A stretch of 64,000 bases of DNA from assembly GCF_026212465.1 (NCBI RefSeq), contig NC_080050.1:31677570-31741569 (forward strand), given 5' to 3'. Numbering within the stretch: the stretch's first letter is position 1; the number at the start of each line of letters is the position of its first letter. The notes below the pieces were generated by a model. It saw only the letters and a program-made list of their open reading frames with translations. It did no database searches and was not told the origin of the DNA. Source of the DNA: Amaranthus tricolor (lineage: Eukaryota; Streptophyta; Magnoliopsida; Caryophyllales; Amaranthaceae). Positions 24,349 through 36,258 of the stretch are shown here, piece by piece. Position numbers and translations under genes: made by a program.

Positions 24349-26844
24349 TAATTAAATTAGCTTTGAGACAAATATGTGAAATGTAGCCATTTTAATGAGA
24401 TGAAGAATTATCTATTTATCTTTTTGAATTTATTGAAATACGAAAACAGAATAGATATTTTTTGATGTAACAATGCAAATTAAGACAGACGAAAAAAAAT
24501 TGGTTCGTAAGTGCTTGAGAAAATTTTAAGGGATAATTATTCTTAAAAAAAATACTTATGGGGTTTAAAAATTTAACTAGATAATTAGTTATTTAATATT
24601 TTCTATTTTAATTTTTATACATAATTTAAAATTTTAATTATTAATCTGGATCAAGAGTAGTTGAAGTAATCCAAATTAATTTCTCCTTATACCCTTAATG
24701 GTCCCACGTGTGTTATTAGGGTACATCCCCTTTCCCCTTAAGTCCAAGATGCCCCATTAAAGTGTCCCACTTGCTAGGATTTAAAGGATCAACTCATTTG
24801 TTTTGCAAATCTCGTAAATATTAAAACTAAACAAAATTAGTTGATTTACACAAACGAGCATAATATTGTTTGCCATTCCACCTGCATGCAAAATCCACAT
24901 AAATCTGTCACTTTCTATGATTTTTTTTCTGTTTTTATTGCCAAAAAGAACTTTTTTTCTTGTTTTATTAAGGCAGGAATTATGCCTTTTCCAAAATATT
25001 AAGTGTATCAATAAAGACAAACTTCCTGCTCTTAACAAATTAAGTGTATACAGAATTTGGTTAATCACTAGGGAACATTATTATTGCTTGATTAATAATC
25101 TCACATGATATTCATAATTAATTTGAATGTGATCTGTGTTATACAATAACACTCCTTAAGTCCAATGATAACATCTTTTAATTACTTTGACAATCAGATC
25201 TTTTATTAGTCGAAAAGTAAGTATCTTTGAGTTCGATTCTCACCCTCAACCTACCTTGCATGTAATCTAAAAAACATTTTTCACTCCATATATTGTACAT
25301 AGAATTCAGACAACCTAGACTAGTTTTTTGATGGTAGTATAAAATACTATCGGTAAGTATTTGAGTTCACCAGCTTTGAATGATTCGCATTAATATGAAA
25401 TTTTTTGTTTTGTGATGATCCCGCACAAATTTGTTTTAATCACTTTTTCAAAAGGTTTTATACTTATTTGGAGTTGGACTACTTATTTGTTTGTCAATAT
25501 TTTCTTTTTTATTTTTGATGTAAAACTTAAAATGTACACTGGATAGTATTAACAGTTTGTGATAGGTAAAAAAAAGTATTATTATAAGCTTAGTGTTTTA
25601 TTGATATGATTATCAATCTTAGTGTTAATTAATTAATAGTATCTAGTACAAAATGGGAACAATTTTATAGTAAGGGTGTTTGGTAAAATAACTGATTAAA
25701 TTAGTTATCAGTTATTAGTTATTAGTCGTTTGTCAAAGACCACATTATTTTTGTTTTGGGTAATGTCGTCAATCTCACCACTTATTTTCTCTCATTTTCT
25801 CTCCTTTTAATTTTGTCACACATTTAATATCCTCATCTTTATGCAAAGATGTCGAGCTTAATTACATCTACTCAATTAATAGTTCAGTCGTGTAACAATT
25901 GATGATTAGTTAATAAGCAGATATATACCATATTTTTTATATGTAATTGGTGAATAATAATTACATGGAATAAAAATTAATCTTCATGATTACATGGAAT
26001 AAAAATTAATACTCCAATCAGATCAATAAATGAACAAAACAATGCCAACTGTGATATTGCATTAGATTCAAAAAATATCAAAGTCAATTTAATCCTAACG
26101 TGTATATAAATCATATCATCAAATGAGAAAATAGAAAAAAGAATTTAATACATAGATTGAATGAATCTCACCTATCATACAGTACCAAATAAATCTTAAT
26201 AATCTTATATACTGAATACTGAATACTGATTACTGATGATGATTGATAATCAACCATCTAATTTAACTTATTTTAATAATTTAATTAAGTATTCACTCCG
26301 TTTCAGTTAGTTTGCATTAATTTTTATTTTAAGTTATTTCTTTAATTTGCATTATTTTCTTATCAGAAAATGGATCACACCACTCCCTTTTAATCTATTT
26401 AATATCATACATAAAATTCATCCTTTTTATTCATTTAATATCACAATTATTACACTAAATGTCAAAAAATTACAACTTCTCTTAAAAATCATTTTATTTC
26501 TCTTTAACTCAATTTTACTAAAATAAAAATACTATTTTTATCGCTTTAATTTTACTATACGATATTCAAAAACTCTATACTCAATGTACCAAAACCAAGG
26601 CCCCAAAGAGTAGTAAGTTAGTTGAATACATGTATCTTAACTCTTAACACTCATTAATAATCCATCATTTATTAGAATTGTAGGAAATAGATAAAATATA
26701 TCACCCTCTAAAATGATGACACATAAAAATATTATGTTGTGGGGGCTACTAAGATCGAGATTCTACGGCGCCGTCAATGTCCGTATAGAAGTTTGTTGGT
26801 GTTTGGTTTCATTTCTTACACTACAATATGTCGTAGTTAATTAG
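24349..26844. other. intergenic, no gene recognised
   Basis: AT-rich sequence with short repeats, such as a doubled GATTACATGGAATAAAAATT near 25960-26010 and repeated ACTGAATACTGA near 26211-26235. A single Stowaway-like end (cactccgtttcagttagttt) is visible near 26293 without a clear partner. No coding sequence supported. Confidence 0.55.
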
Positions 26845-27952
26845 ACTAAGAAAAAATTACTCAGAATAATACGAATTTTCAATGATTTTTCAATAATAAT
26901 ACGAACTTTCAATTAACCACGAATAATACGAACTTTGATATATGTTTCCCGCTGGCATACCAATTTACCTGTTACTGGTAAACTTACTCATTCTTTTTAA
27001 TTCTTTTTGTTGATAAAAATAAGTAAAGGAAACGGAAGCAGCTCCTTCTCCCTGACGCAGCCACTGCTTCTTCAATCATCTTTCTCAAGCTCGTGATTTC
27101 CATTGATTCTTCTCCCTCTCGTTCTCACGCATCAACTATACAGATATCATCTCATTCATGGTTAGTTAATTCTTCTCAATTGTAATATTAATCCCTAAAT
27201 TTTGTTTTAATCCCAAAAATTAAGGCTTGTATCCATTTAGTCGAAAATGGATGAAATTCTGTGTCCATTTACTCGAAAATGGATGGATGTTTGTTTTCAA
27301 TTTGTTAATCCATACATGATTATTGTTTGTTGTTGATTAAAAACTTTTATGCCTTTGAAAATAGATGTAATTTACTGGTTTTTATCCATTTAGTCGAAAA
27401 TGGATGTAATTTACTGTTTTTTATCCATTTAGTCGAAAATGGATGAAATTCTCTATCCATTTACTCGAAAAGTTTAAACTTTTAGTTAAGTTGATTCATT
27501 GAGAATTTCGGTCGAGTCAGCAATCGCCACTAGCTTAAATTTCAAGTTTGATTTTGATGAATTTTTCATAATTAACGTCTAATTTCTTGATGGAAACTAT
27601 GACAGAAAGAACACCCAAAAGAAGAGGTTGAAAGATTGATAATAGAAGCAGGAGGAGTGAAATCTCTGATAGGATGTCTTCATGGAGTGTCAGCCATTCA
27701 CAAAGTGAGCAAATGAATTGGAAGAGCAAAGTGAGCAAATGAGGAAGATAAGGCTGCTGAAAAAAGTTGTCTATATACCCATCAAACTGATGAAGAAATG
27801 GGGAATTGACCGTTTCTCCAAGTAAAGAACCGGTCAAGTATGCCAGTGGGAAACACATATCAAAGTTTGTATTACTCATGGTTAATTGAAAGTTCGTATT
27901 ATTGTTGGGAAATTAGTGAAAGTTTGTACGATTCAGGGTAATTTTTCCTTAA
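26845..27952. mobile_element. 1.1 kb element with about 110-bp TIRs (MULE-like), with captured sequence
   Basis: The two ends are inverse copies over about 110 bp; both contain AATACGAACTTTCAATTAAC and a TTTCCC(G/A)CTGGCATAC block. The flanks GTTAATTAG (26836-26844) and TTTAATTAG (27953-27961) form a 9-bp target duplication with one mismatch, typical of Mutator-like elements. Inside is a gene-like segment: a pyrimidine-rich leader around 27040-27150, an ATG followed by a GTTAG donor-like site, and an exon-like stretch at 27611-27705 reading EEVERLIIEAGGVKSLIGCL. The captured gene was not identified. There is also a repeat of 'ccatttagtcgaaaatggat'. Confidence 0.75.
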
Positions 27953-28616
27953 TTTAATTAGTAATTGGTTTGCTCAAATGATTTTGAATAGTTTGTTAAA
28001 AATAGCTTTATAATAAATTGTTTTAATTGATTAATTTATCAAATATCAGTATTTAATATTTTGACAACTCAATCGTTTATTTTACCAAACACTTATAAAA
28101 TACAATAATAAACAAAAATATCAAAAATCAATCTAGAAATTGAGGAGTTTTCCTTTTTTTTTTTTCTTTTATCATTAATTTAATTCTCATTACCTACAAA
28201 AATATTAAATGAACTAAAATTTAAAAACATTTATCAATTTATTAGTACTAGATAATTTGAAAACATCATCTTATTTTGTTGATTAGAGAACAAGCTAGCT
28301 TGAAATTCAATTAAGACAATACTCAATTCTCAGGATGATAATTAGGGTCAAGCACTAGCTTGAAATTCAATATACACATCACTTTAGATAGGTATTCCAT
28401 TGCCAAATGGATCTCCTGGCCCTAAATATTTGTATGTATATACAATGGGCCAAACACAGGCCATGTCTTATTGGAAAGATTAAAGCCCGAACAAAAAAGA
28501 CAAGGATTTTCTTTATGAGCTACAAAAGACTTGTAGGGAACACCATTTTTAAGTACAACCATGTATAAGGACATTAGATTCCCTAATCCCATGATCCACT
28601 CAATCATAAACTTTAA
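27953..28616. other. intergenic, no gene recognised
   Basis: AT-rich sequence between two mobile elements. A short direct repeat, ACTAGCTTGAAATTCAAT, and a related copy lie around 28285-28375. No gene. Confidence 0.5.
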
Positions 28617-29186
28617 GGGTCCGTTTGGTTCAGTGAGCAGGATTGGAATGGTATGGAACCCCATACCAGGATGGTATGGATTCAGAACCCCATACCAGAC
28701 TAAAACTGTTTGGTTCAATCCTGTAATAGATATTCAATCCATTCACACTGTTTGATTCAATTATGGAATGGATTCTCTGTCCAGTTTATATATATATATA
28801 TAGATACATACATACATTTATTAAACACACAAATACATACACACATATTATATTTAAGTAAATTACAACCGAAATGTGTTTAAGTAAATACAAATTTGAA
28901 GAAGAAACATCCCCAAATCAAGCTACAATTAGAGACAAAACAATTCAAATAAAACATACTAGTTTTCCCTCCAACTTCACCAGCTCTAAATCTCAATTTC
29001 AGCTAACATTTAAACACAAGATTAGCACAAAATATTCCACAATCAGACAACATGTAGCACCCCGAGATTTTAATGACGTAATTATTTAATATTTTAATAG
29101 TTTTTAAAGATTTTACAATTATTATTTAATTATTTCCGAATTAGTTTTAATAAATTTCCTTCATATACGGATTTAAATGTCAACTT

Positions 29187-29235
<49 letters not shown>

Positions 29236-29255
29236 TATATATATATAATATATAT

Positions 29256-29316
<61 letters not shown>

Positions 29317-29442
29317 TATAGTTACGATGTCTTAAATAAAGAGATTCGAACCAAAATGAGTATTTTATTAAAATGTGTAAGTCTCTTAGTTGGGCCTCGC
29401 AAGAAAAATAAACCGAGATAAAAATAAATAAATAAATAAACC

Positions 29443-29484
<42 letters not shown>

Positions 29485-30048
29485 CAAGTATAAAAAGCCC
29501 ATGAAACCCTAAACACTAAGCCAGCCGTCATTCTCCCCCCTTCTCCTCCTTTCTCTTCTTCTTCCTTCCTCCCTCACTCCCGCATCCTTTCCCTTCCCGC
29601 ACAGCAACCCAGCCGCCCACAGAACACCACCAGCAACTCCCCGCATCCTTCCCACGCCGTAGCAGTTGCCGGCACCTCACCTCCGCCAGCAACCAGCCGC
29701 CAACAGCAACCAGCAGCAGGGTTGCGATTTCCATAATTAGGGTTGATATTAATTCTCCAAAATTTAAAGAAAATGAAAAATTTAGAGAATTTAAGACATA
29801 CCCAAGTTGAAATTCAGTAAAAATTGGGCGTAATGAAATTTAAAAGCTCTCCTTTGAGATTAGGGTTTGAATATGGGATGGAATGGAGTTTGAAACTTGA
29901 GGGGGTAGGAGGGTATGGGATTCTAGAGGATTGGAATGGGATGAGAATCCAGAGGGTATGACATCCCAATGTAAAAATGCCTAACCAAACATTGGAATGG
30001 TTGTGATACCATTCCATACCATTAAAAATGAACCAAGCAAACATGCCC
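28617..30048. mobile_element. PIF/Harbinger-like non-autonomous element
   Basis: The ends are GGGTCCGTTTGGTTCAGTGA and, inversely, GGGCATGTTTGCTTGGTTCA, flanked by TAA on both sides. These are the 3-bp target duplication and GGG..GTTTGGTT termini of Harbinger/Tourist-like elements. Subterminal DNA is rich in GGTATGGAATGG motifs in both orientations. The interior has an (AT)n tract, a (TAA)n tract near 29446-29480, and a GC-rich block at 29521-29730 that resembles a plant 5' leader or coding start. A TGTAGCACCCCGAG start near 29051 recalls LTR termini, so a nested solo LTR is possible. No transposase is seen. Confidence 0.7.
29186..29311. repeat. (AT)n microsatellite
   Basis: Nearly pure AT/TA dinucleotides for about 125 bp with a few AA or TT phase shifts. 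Part of the element 28617-30048. Confidence 0.95.
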
Positions 30049-30855
30049 TAATACTTCCTTCGATTTTTAATAGTTGTTACAGTTTCTATAACAACTACTA
30101 TTCATCAACTGATCTTATTTGGTATATATTTTTCCATATATAATATAAAACATAGTCTTCGTCTTAATGCATATTTTCATAATATTAAATTTTTAGTATC
30201 AATTCTATTTCAAACTTTCATATTGCATTAATAACATCTATTTTAATGGTGTTTTTTTTTTTACCATATTTTATTAATAAACAAACATTATATTGTCAAC
30301 TATATGTGCATAGTAGTCAATAATTATTATAAGTAAAATTTGTCAGAAATTACCTTTTTATCAAAAATCATCAAAAAATTATCTATTTATTAAAAACTAT
30401 CAATTAACTATAGACATTAAAATTTCAGTTAGGTGTATTATGTGCAAGTCAGGTGCAATTTATTTAAAAATAATTGGTAGTCTTTATCATTTAGGAAGAA
30501 ATCCACCTTTTAGCCAATCTAAAAGTTAGTTATACAAAACATAATTTTTTTGTAATGTCTAATCAAATTGAAAAGTTAAAAACCAATTAAAAGCTACTTG
30601 CCTACTCCCTTTGTTTTATATAACTAGATAAGACTATAAGGTTATCTAATTTACTTAGCAATATTTTATCTTTTGGTAACAATTCCAAATATTCTCATTT
30701 AATAACATTAATAAATTTATCATCTCTTTTATTTTATCTAATTATTTATTCCGTCCATTTGTTATTTATCTAATATTCATCAACTATAATTTATACAACA
30801 CAAATATGTGCAAATTAAGAAATAGAAAATGTAAAAGAAAAAATCATAATTTATA
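30049..30855. other. intergenic, no gene recognised
   Basis: AT-rich sequence. A single Stowaway-like end (ctactccctttgttttatat) occurs near 30603, apparently unpaired. Nothing coding. Confidence 0.5.
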
Positions 30856-31114
30856 CTCCCTCCTATTCAGTTTAAGTGTCCCATTTACTTTATGCATTCT
30901 ATCCAATGCACTTATTCAATCCTTAATATATCGAGTTATGTATAATAAAAAATTATAAAAAGTTGATATTAATAATCTTTACATCAAAACGAATCAAATA
31001 AGATCCCACATGACTATGTTTTAACTTATAGATTAATAATAAAATGCAATTTAAAAGTGATAAATAAATAGTGTCTCAAAAGTAAATGAAACACTTAAGG
31101 TGAATAGGAGGGAG
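30856..31114. mobile_element. Stowaway MITE, 259 bp
   Basis: The terminal inverted repeats begin CTCCCTCCTATTCAGTTTAA on the left and CTCCCTCCTATTCACCTTAA read inversely on the right. Similarity extends inward through AGTGT(T/C)(T/C)CATTTACTTT. The element is flanked by TA on both sides. It is non-coding and AT-rich inside. Confidence 0.9.
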
Positions 31115-31420
31115 TATTATATAAGGTGATGATATGGTGACTTAGCAAGCTTGAAAAATCTACAGTGTAACAAGGCACTATTCACACGTCACTTAAAGTA
31201 ACTACACATAGAATACTAGAATGGGTAAATGCATGCATGTACAATTGTACATGTTTCAACTCACGGCAAGTGAACATACGTAAAGAATAAGACAATTCAC
31301 CAACATCACCATTTTTATTCCGGCAAAATTCCATGGACTAACAATAGAAATTAATTTTTTTTTCACTATTGGCCCGGAAGATGTTCAATCGCATAATTCC
31401 TTTACCATTAGTATTTTTTA

Positions 31421-31611
31421 ACCCGTTTTATATGAGACTGTTACACCGTGAGACAAGTTCATACAAAAGGCCCATTAGTAAATATAAAGAAAAAAGAAAA
31501 AAAAACAATAAAAACTGAATTTTCACTTATACGGAACGCATTTTTTTAAATAATTTAGACTAACCTAATTAAATTCATTTCACGATGATGAGACGGTGTA
31601 TACACAAAATT
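31421..31611. mobile_element. MITE of the GAGAC/GTCTC family
   Basis: The left end is TTATATGAGACTGTTACACC; the right end, read inversely, is TTGTGTATACACCGTCTCAT. It is related to the elements at 12771 and 52179. Confidence 0.55.
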
Positions 31612-32154
31612 AATAATAAATTTATAGGAATCTTTGTTGTGTATAATCCATTATTTCATGTAAAATCATGCATTGAAGTTCATGATTGCTAATCAAATCA
31701 TATGTTGGTAAGTTAGGAATAATGGATCTTTTTTGACTTATCTTAGGAAGTCTTTCACTTTGGCAAACTTATCATGTTTAGAAGCACTGGTCATTGAATT
31801 CTCAATACACAATCCTTAAACATCACTATTCTTTTTATTTTATCGTCACCTCTCCTTTAATAAATTTACGAATTTGCCTCTGAATGTAAAATTTCTTATA
31901 TGTACTCCAGCCTCTCTAAATAACACCATTATCACTCTTAAAACATTAAATTACAACATAAAATTCATGAATCAAAAGCAAAGAAATTCAAACCGCAAAC
32001 AAATAATCGAGGTAATTTTCATTTGAATTTAATTAAATTTAATTTTTAAGAAAAAAAGTGCATCGCACGCGACACGACCGCGGGTCAGTCGTAAGTTTTG
32101 TGCGACTGACCCACAGGCGACTCACCCAATTATTTTTTTTAAAATTTTTTTTTG

Positions 32155-32519
<365 letters not shown>

Positions 32520-32618
32520 TTTTATTTTTCTTTTAAATACTATTTTTATTATTTTTGTTGGTGATGTTGTTGTTATTATTGTTATTCTTAGTAAAAATTT
32601 TTAATTTATTTTTTTAAA

Positions 32619-32668
<50 letters not shown>

Positions 32669-32767
32669 TTTTATTTTTCTTTTAAATATTTTTATTATTT
32701 TTGTTGGTGGGTTTCTAATGATGATGATGATGATGATGATGAGTACCAAGGCGCAGTTGGTCGCCTA

Positions 32768-33190
32768 GTGGATTGGACTGTTGTTTGTGGGCTCGACGGT
32801 AAATTCACACGTGACGACCCTAGTTCTGCAGGCACATCTGAGCATGCCGGACATAGTCACGTTGATAATGAGTCGCCACAGAGGAGCAGACGCTCACAGT
32901 CCGCTAGAACGGACTGGATGATCACATCGCCCCAGCCTAGGGGGCCCACTGATACGTGGCTGATACCCAGCTATGGCGGGCACATAGCTAAAGTTATTTT
33001 TGAAGGCTCTGATCGTAAGCTTTCGATTCTGGAGTGCCGTAGTAGAAAGAACTCGTTGGAGGCGATCATCGGACTATGGAATATGACTGATGCGCTTTAC
33101 GATGTTCAACCTGCCACTCCCCTCGGCTGGCTACCGTACATTATGCACCAGCACATTAATTGTGCTTTGATATCGGCCTTCGTGGAGAGG
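32768..33190 (+). pseudogene. plant mobile domain (MAIN-like) fragment
   Basis: The reading frame contains DTWLIPSYGGHIAKVIFEG, CRSRKNSLEAIIGLWNMT, GWLPYIMHQHINCALISA and then FVER. This is the first part of a plant mobile domain as found in MAIN/MAIL proteins and in transposon-borne relatives. It breaks off at about 33190, exactly where the family normally continues with W and a PFGEMTITL-type motif. A first exon could lie at 31959-32015 (an ATG ORF ending GAG|GTAATT), with the palindrome and (ATT)n as intron, but this is speculative. Truncated, so probably non-functional. Confidence 0.75.
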
Positions 33191-33629
33191 TTAATAAAAC
33201 ATTGTCCTATCTGTAAATTGAAAACCAATTCCTATTACTGTCTCATCGGCCCAACTATGTAATTCATCTACAGAATCAAATTTCCTATCTGTTACAAATC
33301 TACTAGAATAATCTACATTGTCCTCTAAGTTTTCATAGTTCTGCAAATTTAAAATATGAATAAACCATACATTAGGTTAATAAAACATTATACAAGCAAA
33401 CATTAATAATAAAAATATTGAATATTATTTAAAAGTTAGAATTTACTTTAATAATTATTAATAAAATAATAATAATACAAATTAAAATTAAATAAAAAAT
33501 ATAATTTACTTTAATAATTAATAATAAAATAATAATAATACAAAATATAAAATAAAATAATTGTAACAATAAATAAAATACAAATTAATATTAAATAATA
33601 AGAAAATAATAATAATAAAAATAATATAA

Positions 33630-33676
<47 letters not shown>

Positions 33677-33900
33677 TAATACTAATAATAAAAAAAAAAT
33701 AATAATAAATTAAAAAATAATTACAAAATTATTTAAATAAACTAAATAATAATAATATAAATCAGAAAATAAAATAATTTACTACAACGTATATTATATA
33801 ATAATAATATAAATTATAAAATAATTTACCTGATAATAATATAAATTACTAAATAAATAAAAAAATATTTATATTATTTACATAATAATAATGCAAATAA

Positions 33901-33931
<31 letters not shown>

Positions 33932-34089
33932 TTGGGTCGCGTGCGACAAAACCGCGGTCTAGTCGCACGTTTTGTGCGACTCATCCGTGGTGCAGTCGCA
34001 CGCGACCCAATATTTTTTAAAAAAAAACACCCATTCGAATCGATTAAAGTACGTACCCATTCAGATTCATAGTCGCTTTCGTTAGCCAT
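33191..34089 (-). pseudogene. MULE transposase N-terminal fragment (two exons)
   Basis: On the minus strand, a short exon 34057-34089 (MANESDYESEW) ends at a GTACGT donor. A second open stretch, 33340 to 33191, follows a TTTGCAG acceptor in the same phase and reads FVTDRKFDSVDELHSWADET before a stop at the fusion point. The 'F..SVDELHSWA' pattern resembles the N-terminal domain of Mutator-like transposases (MULE/FAR1-type). The predicted intron holds the (AAT)n tract and the GTCGC palindromes. The catalytic domain is absent. The identification rests on about 35 residues, so it is moderate. Confidence 0.5.
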
Positions 34090-34390
34090 TGTAAATGAAT
34101 TCAAACTTTTAGCTTATTTAAAATCAGAGAACGTTTTTAGAGAGATAGTACCGTGTTTGAATTCGTATATTATGCAGCGGCACTACTGAAAATTCAATAT
34201 ATATAGGGTCGCGATAAAAATGTTCGAGATTACGTTTAAACTTTTAATTTAATGTTTTTTAAGTGATAATAGTGTTATTAAGTAAGATTTACGTATGTTA
34301 AACAGATTTAAAATTAAGAGGCATTTTCGTCATTTCATTAAAGTAGAGGTTGCGATAAAATAAAAAAGGTGACAATGAATAACAATGACT

Positions 34391-35835
34391 TTATCGATGC
34401 ACTCTTTAGGGGAGTGTATTTGTCATTTTAACTTATTGCTACAATGATAATAGTATATTATTATATCCTTATAACATGTCAATGTTAATGGCAAATTCAT
34501 AAAAAAAAAAAGCTGAATTAAATGAATTATTAGATTTTTATTTTTAAGTAGACAACATCATAAATGAAAAAAAAAAAAAAAAAACTGACACAATTTTGAT
34601 TTATGGTGTATGCAGTAGCTTAACGAATGAGTTGAGTTATAGATGAACACATATAATCTTACATTAAAGAAATGTATAGAATATGTACAATTTGATGTGT
34701 TATGGGATAGAGCCATGGATTAGTCATAGAGGCAAGAGGGAATAACAAGTACGGTATGAATAGTAGTATTCTATTTAATTTGGCAAATTATGTCACATAA
34801 TCATACTGTATATAATTTTGAATTTCTGTTTATACGACTAATTTTAACCACTTGATATATACAATCCTTATAACCGTATATAAGAGATGTTAAGAGAATC
34901 TTCAACAGAAACTAAATCAACTTTCATAGCTTCTAATAAATAAGTTATTAAAAGTGCTATATTTATTTATCTCTTCTTTGGAAATAAATTAACTTTAACT
35001 TCCCTCTTATTTTCTCTCTTAAGTATTTTTTTTCAGTATAAGATTCTAAAAAACTCACTTTTATATACGAACTTTCAAAGTATAGAATATCATTATTCTT
35101 ATTTTAAAATTGGTGTATAAACTACTACACTTACCTGTATCATATTACAATTTGCAATACCCATTTATTTATTTTATCATTCATAGAGATAAGTATCGAC
35201 TTATTTTACTTTTGTTATAATAAATTTGCTACAAAACCATTTAAAATTATGTGAATCAATATTTATATTCTAAGTTTTGATAGTAACCTTAAATTTTTTT
35301 TCACAATTTCATCCATAAAAGTATACAACTAAACATTATCCTTTAACATATTTACAATTTTTTTATTCATATATATTTTACAAATTGTTCTTACTAGTTG
35401 CTAACCGTAACACTTGTATAGTAATAATCTCTTATTACATTATTATAATCTTAACTATTTATAATGTTTACGCAACTAAAAATACAAAAATTTAAATTTC
35501 AAATTCACATATTAGATATTGAGAAAACAATATTATAACAACTAATAAAAATTAGAAGAATTATTTTTTTATATTACTTGTTAATAATTTACACATACCA
35601 AATTCCTTGTAACAACACAATAATATTTATTTTTTATCTCATCTTAACACCTCATACATTCTTACTACCTAACAATATATATAATACAGTACTCTATTTG
35701 TTTTTAAGAGATTGCAATAATGGCAATTGAGTCTGTTAAATCAATTAATAAGCCAATTAATTGTGTGAGATTGTGTGAGTATAATTAATGGTGAGACTAC
35801 AAGAGAAGACAAATAAGATGTGATAATAAAACATA
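34391..35835. other. intergenic, no gene recognised
   Basis: AT-rich DNA with poly-A runs at about 34501-34511 and 34567-34584. No coding sequence or structured RNA recognised. Confidence 0.6.
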
Positions 35836-36258
35836 GAAAAAATAACCCAGAATAATTTAATATTTTTATGATTTTCCTACAATAATCCTATTTATTGATT
35901 AACTATAAAATAATCTCAATTTAAGCAGATATTTTCCTAGAATAATCCCGGTAACCGGATGACTTATTATAAAAATTTTTAATTAAAAAAAATTAAAATA
36001 AAATGTTGAAAGAAATATTAAAAAAATTTTGATTTTTTTTATTATTTAGAATTTTTTATGTAATTTTTAAAAATTTTTCTCTAATTTTTTTTTCAGTTTA
36101 CTTTTTTTCTAAATTACCTAATGTAGCAGATCATCGGGTTAACTGAGCTTACTCTAGGCAAATACCCCTAAAGTTAAAATTATTCTTAATTAATCAATAA
36201 GGAGAATTATTATATAAAAATTATGAAAATATTAAATTATTCTAAATAGTTTTTCTTA
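35836..36258. mobile_element. MITE with about 140-bp TIRs
   Basis: The left arm has CCCAGAATAATTTAATATTT, TTATTGATTAACTA and GATATTTTCCTAGAATAAT. The right arm, read inversely, has TTTAGAATAATTTAATATTT, TTATTGATTAATTA and GGTATTTGCCTAGAGTAA. Almost the whole element is inverted repeat. The arm layout (AATAAT motifs about every 30-40 bp) resembles that of the element 26845-27952, suggesting one family. Confidence 0.7.

Noticed and set aside
33874..34104. The full 76-codon minus-strand ORF as a protein of its own
   Set aside because: Only its first 11 codons from the ATG at 34089 are useful as an exon; after the GTACGT donor it reads through the GC-rich palindrome and microsatellite.
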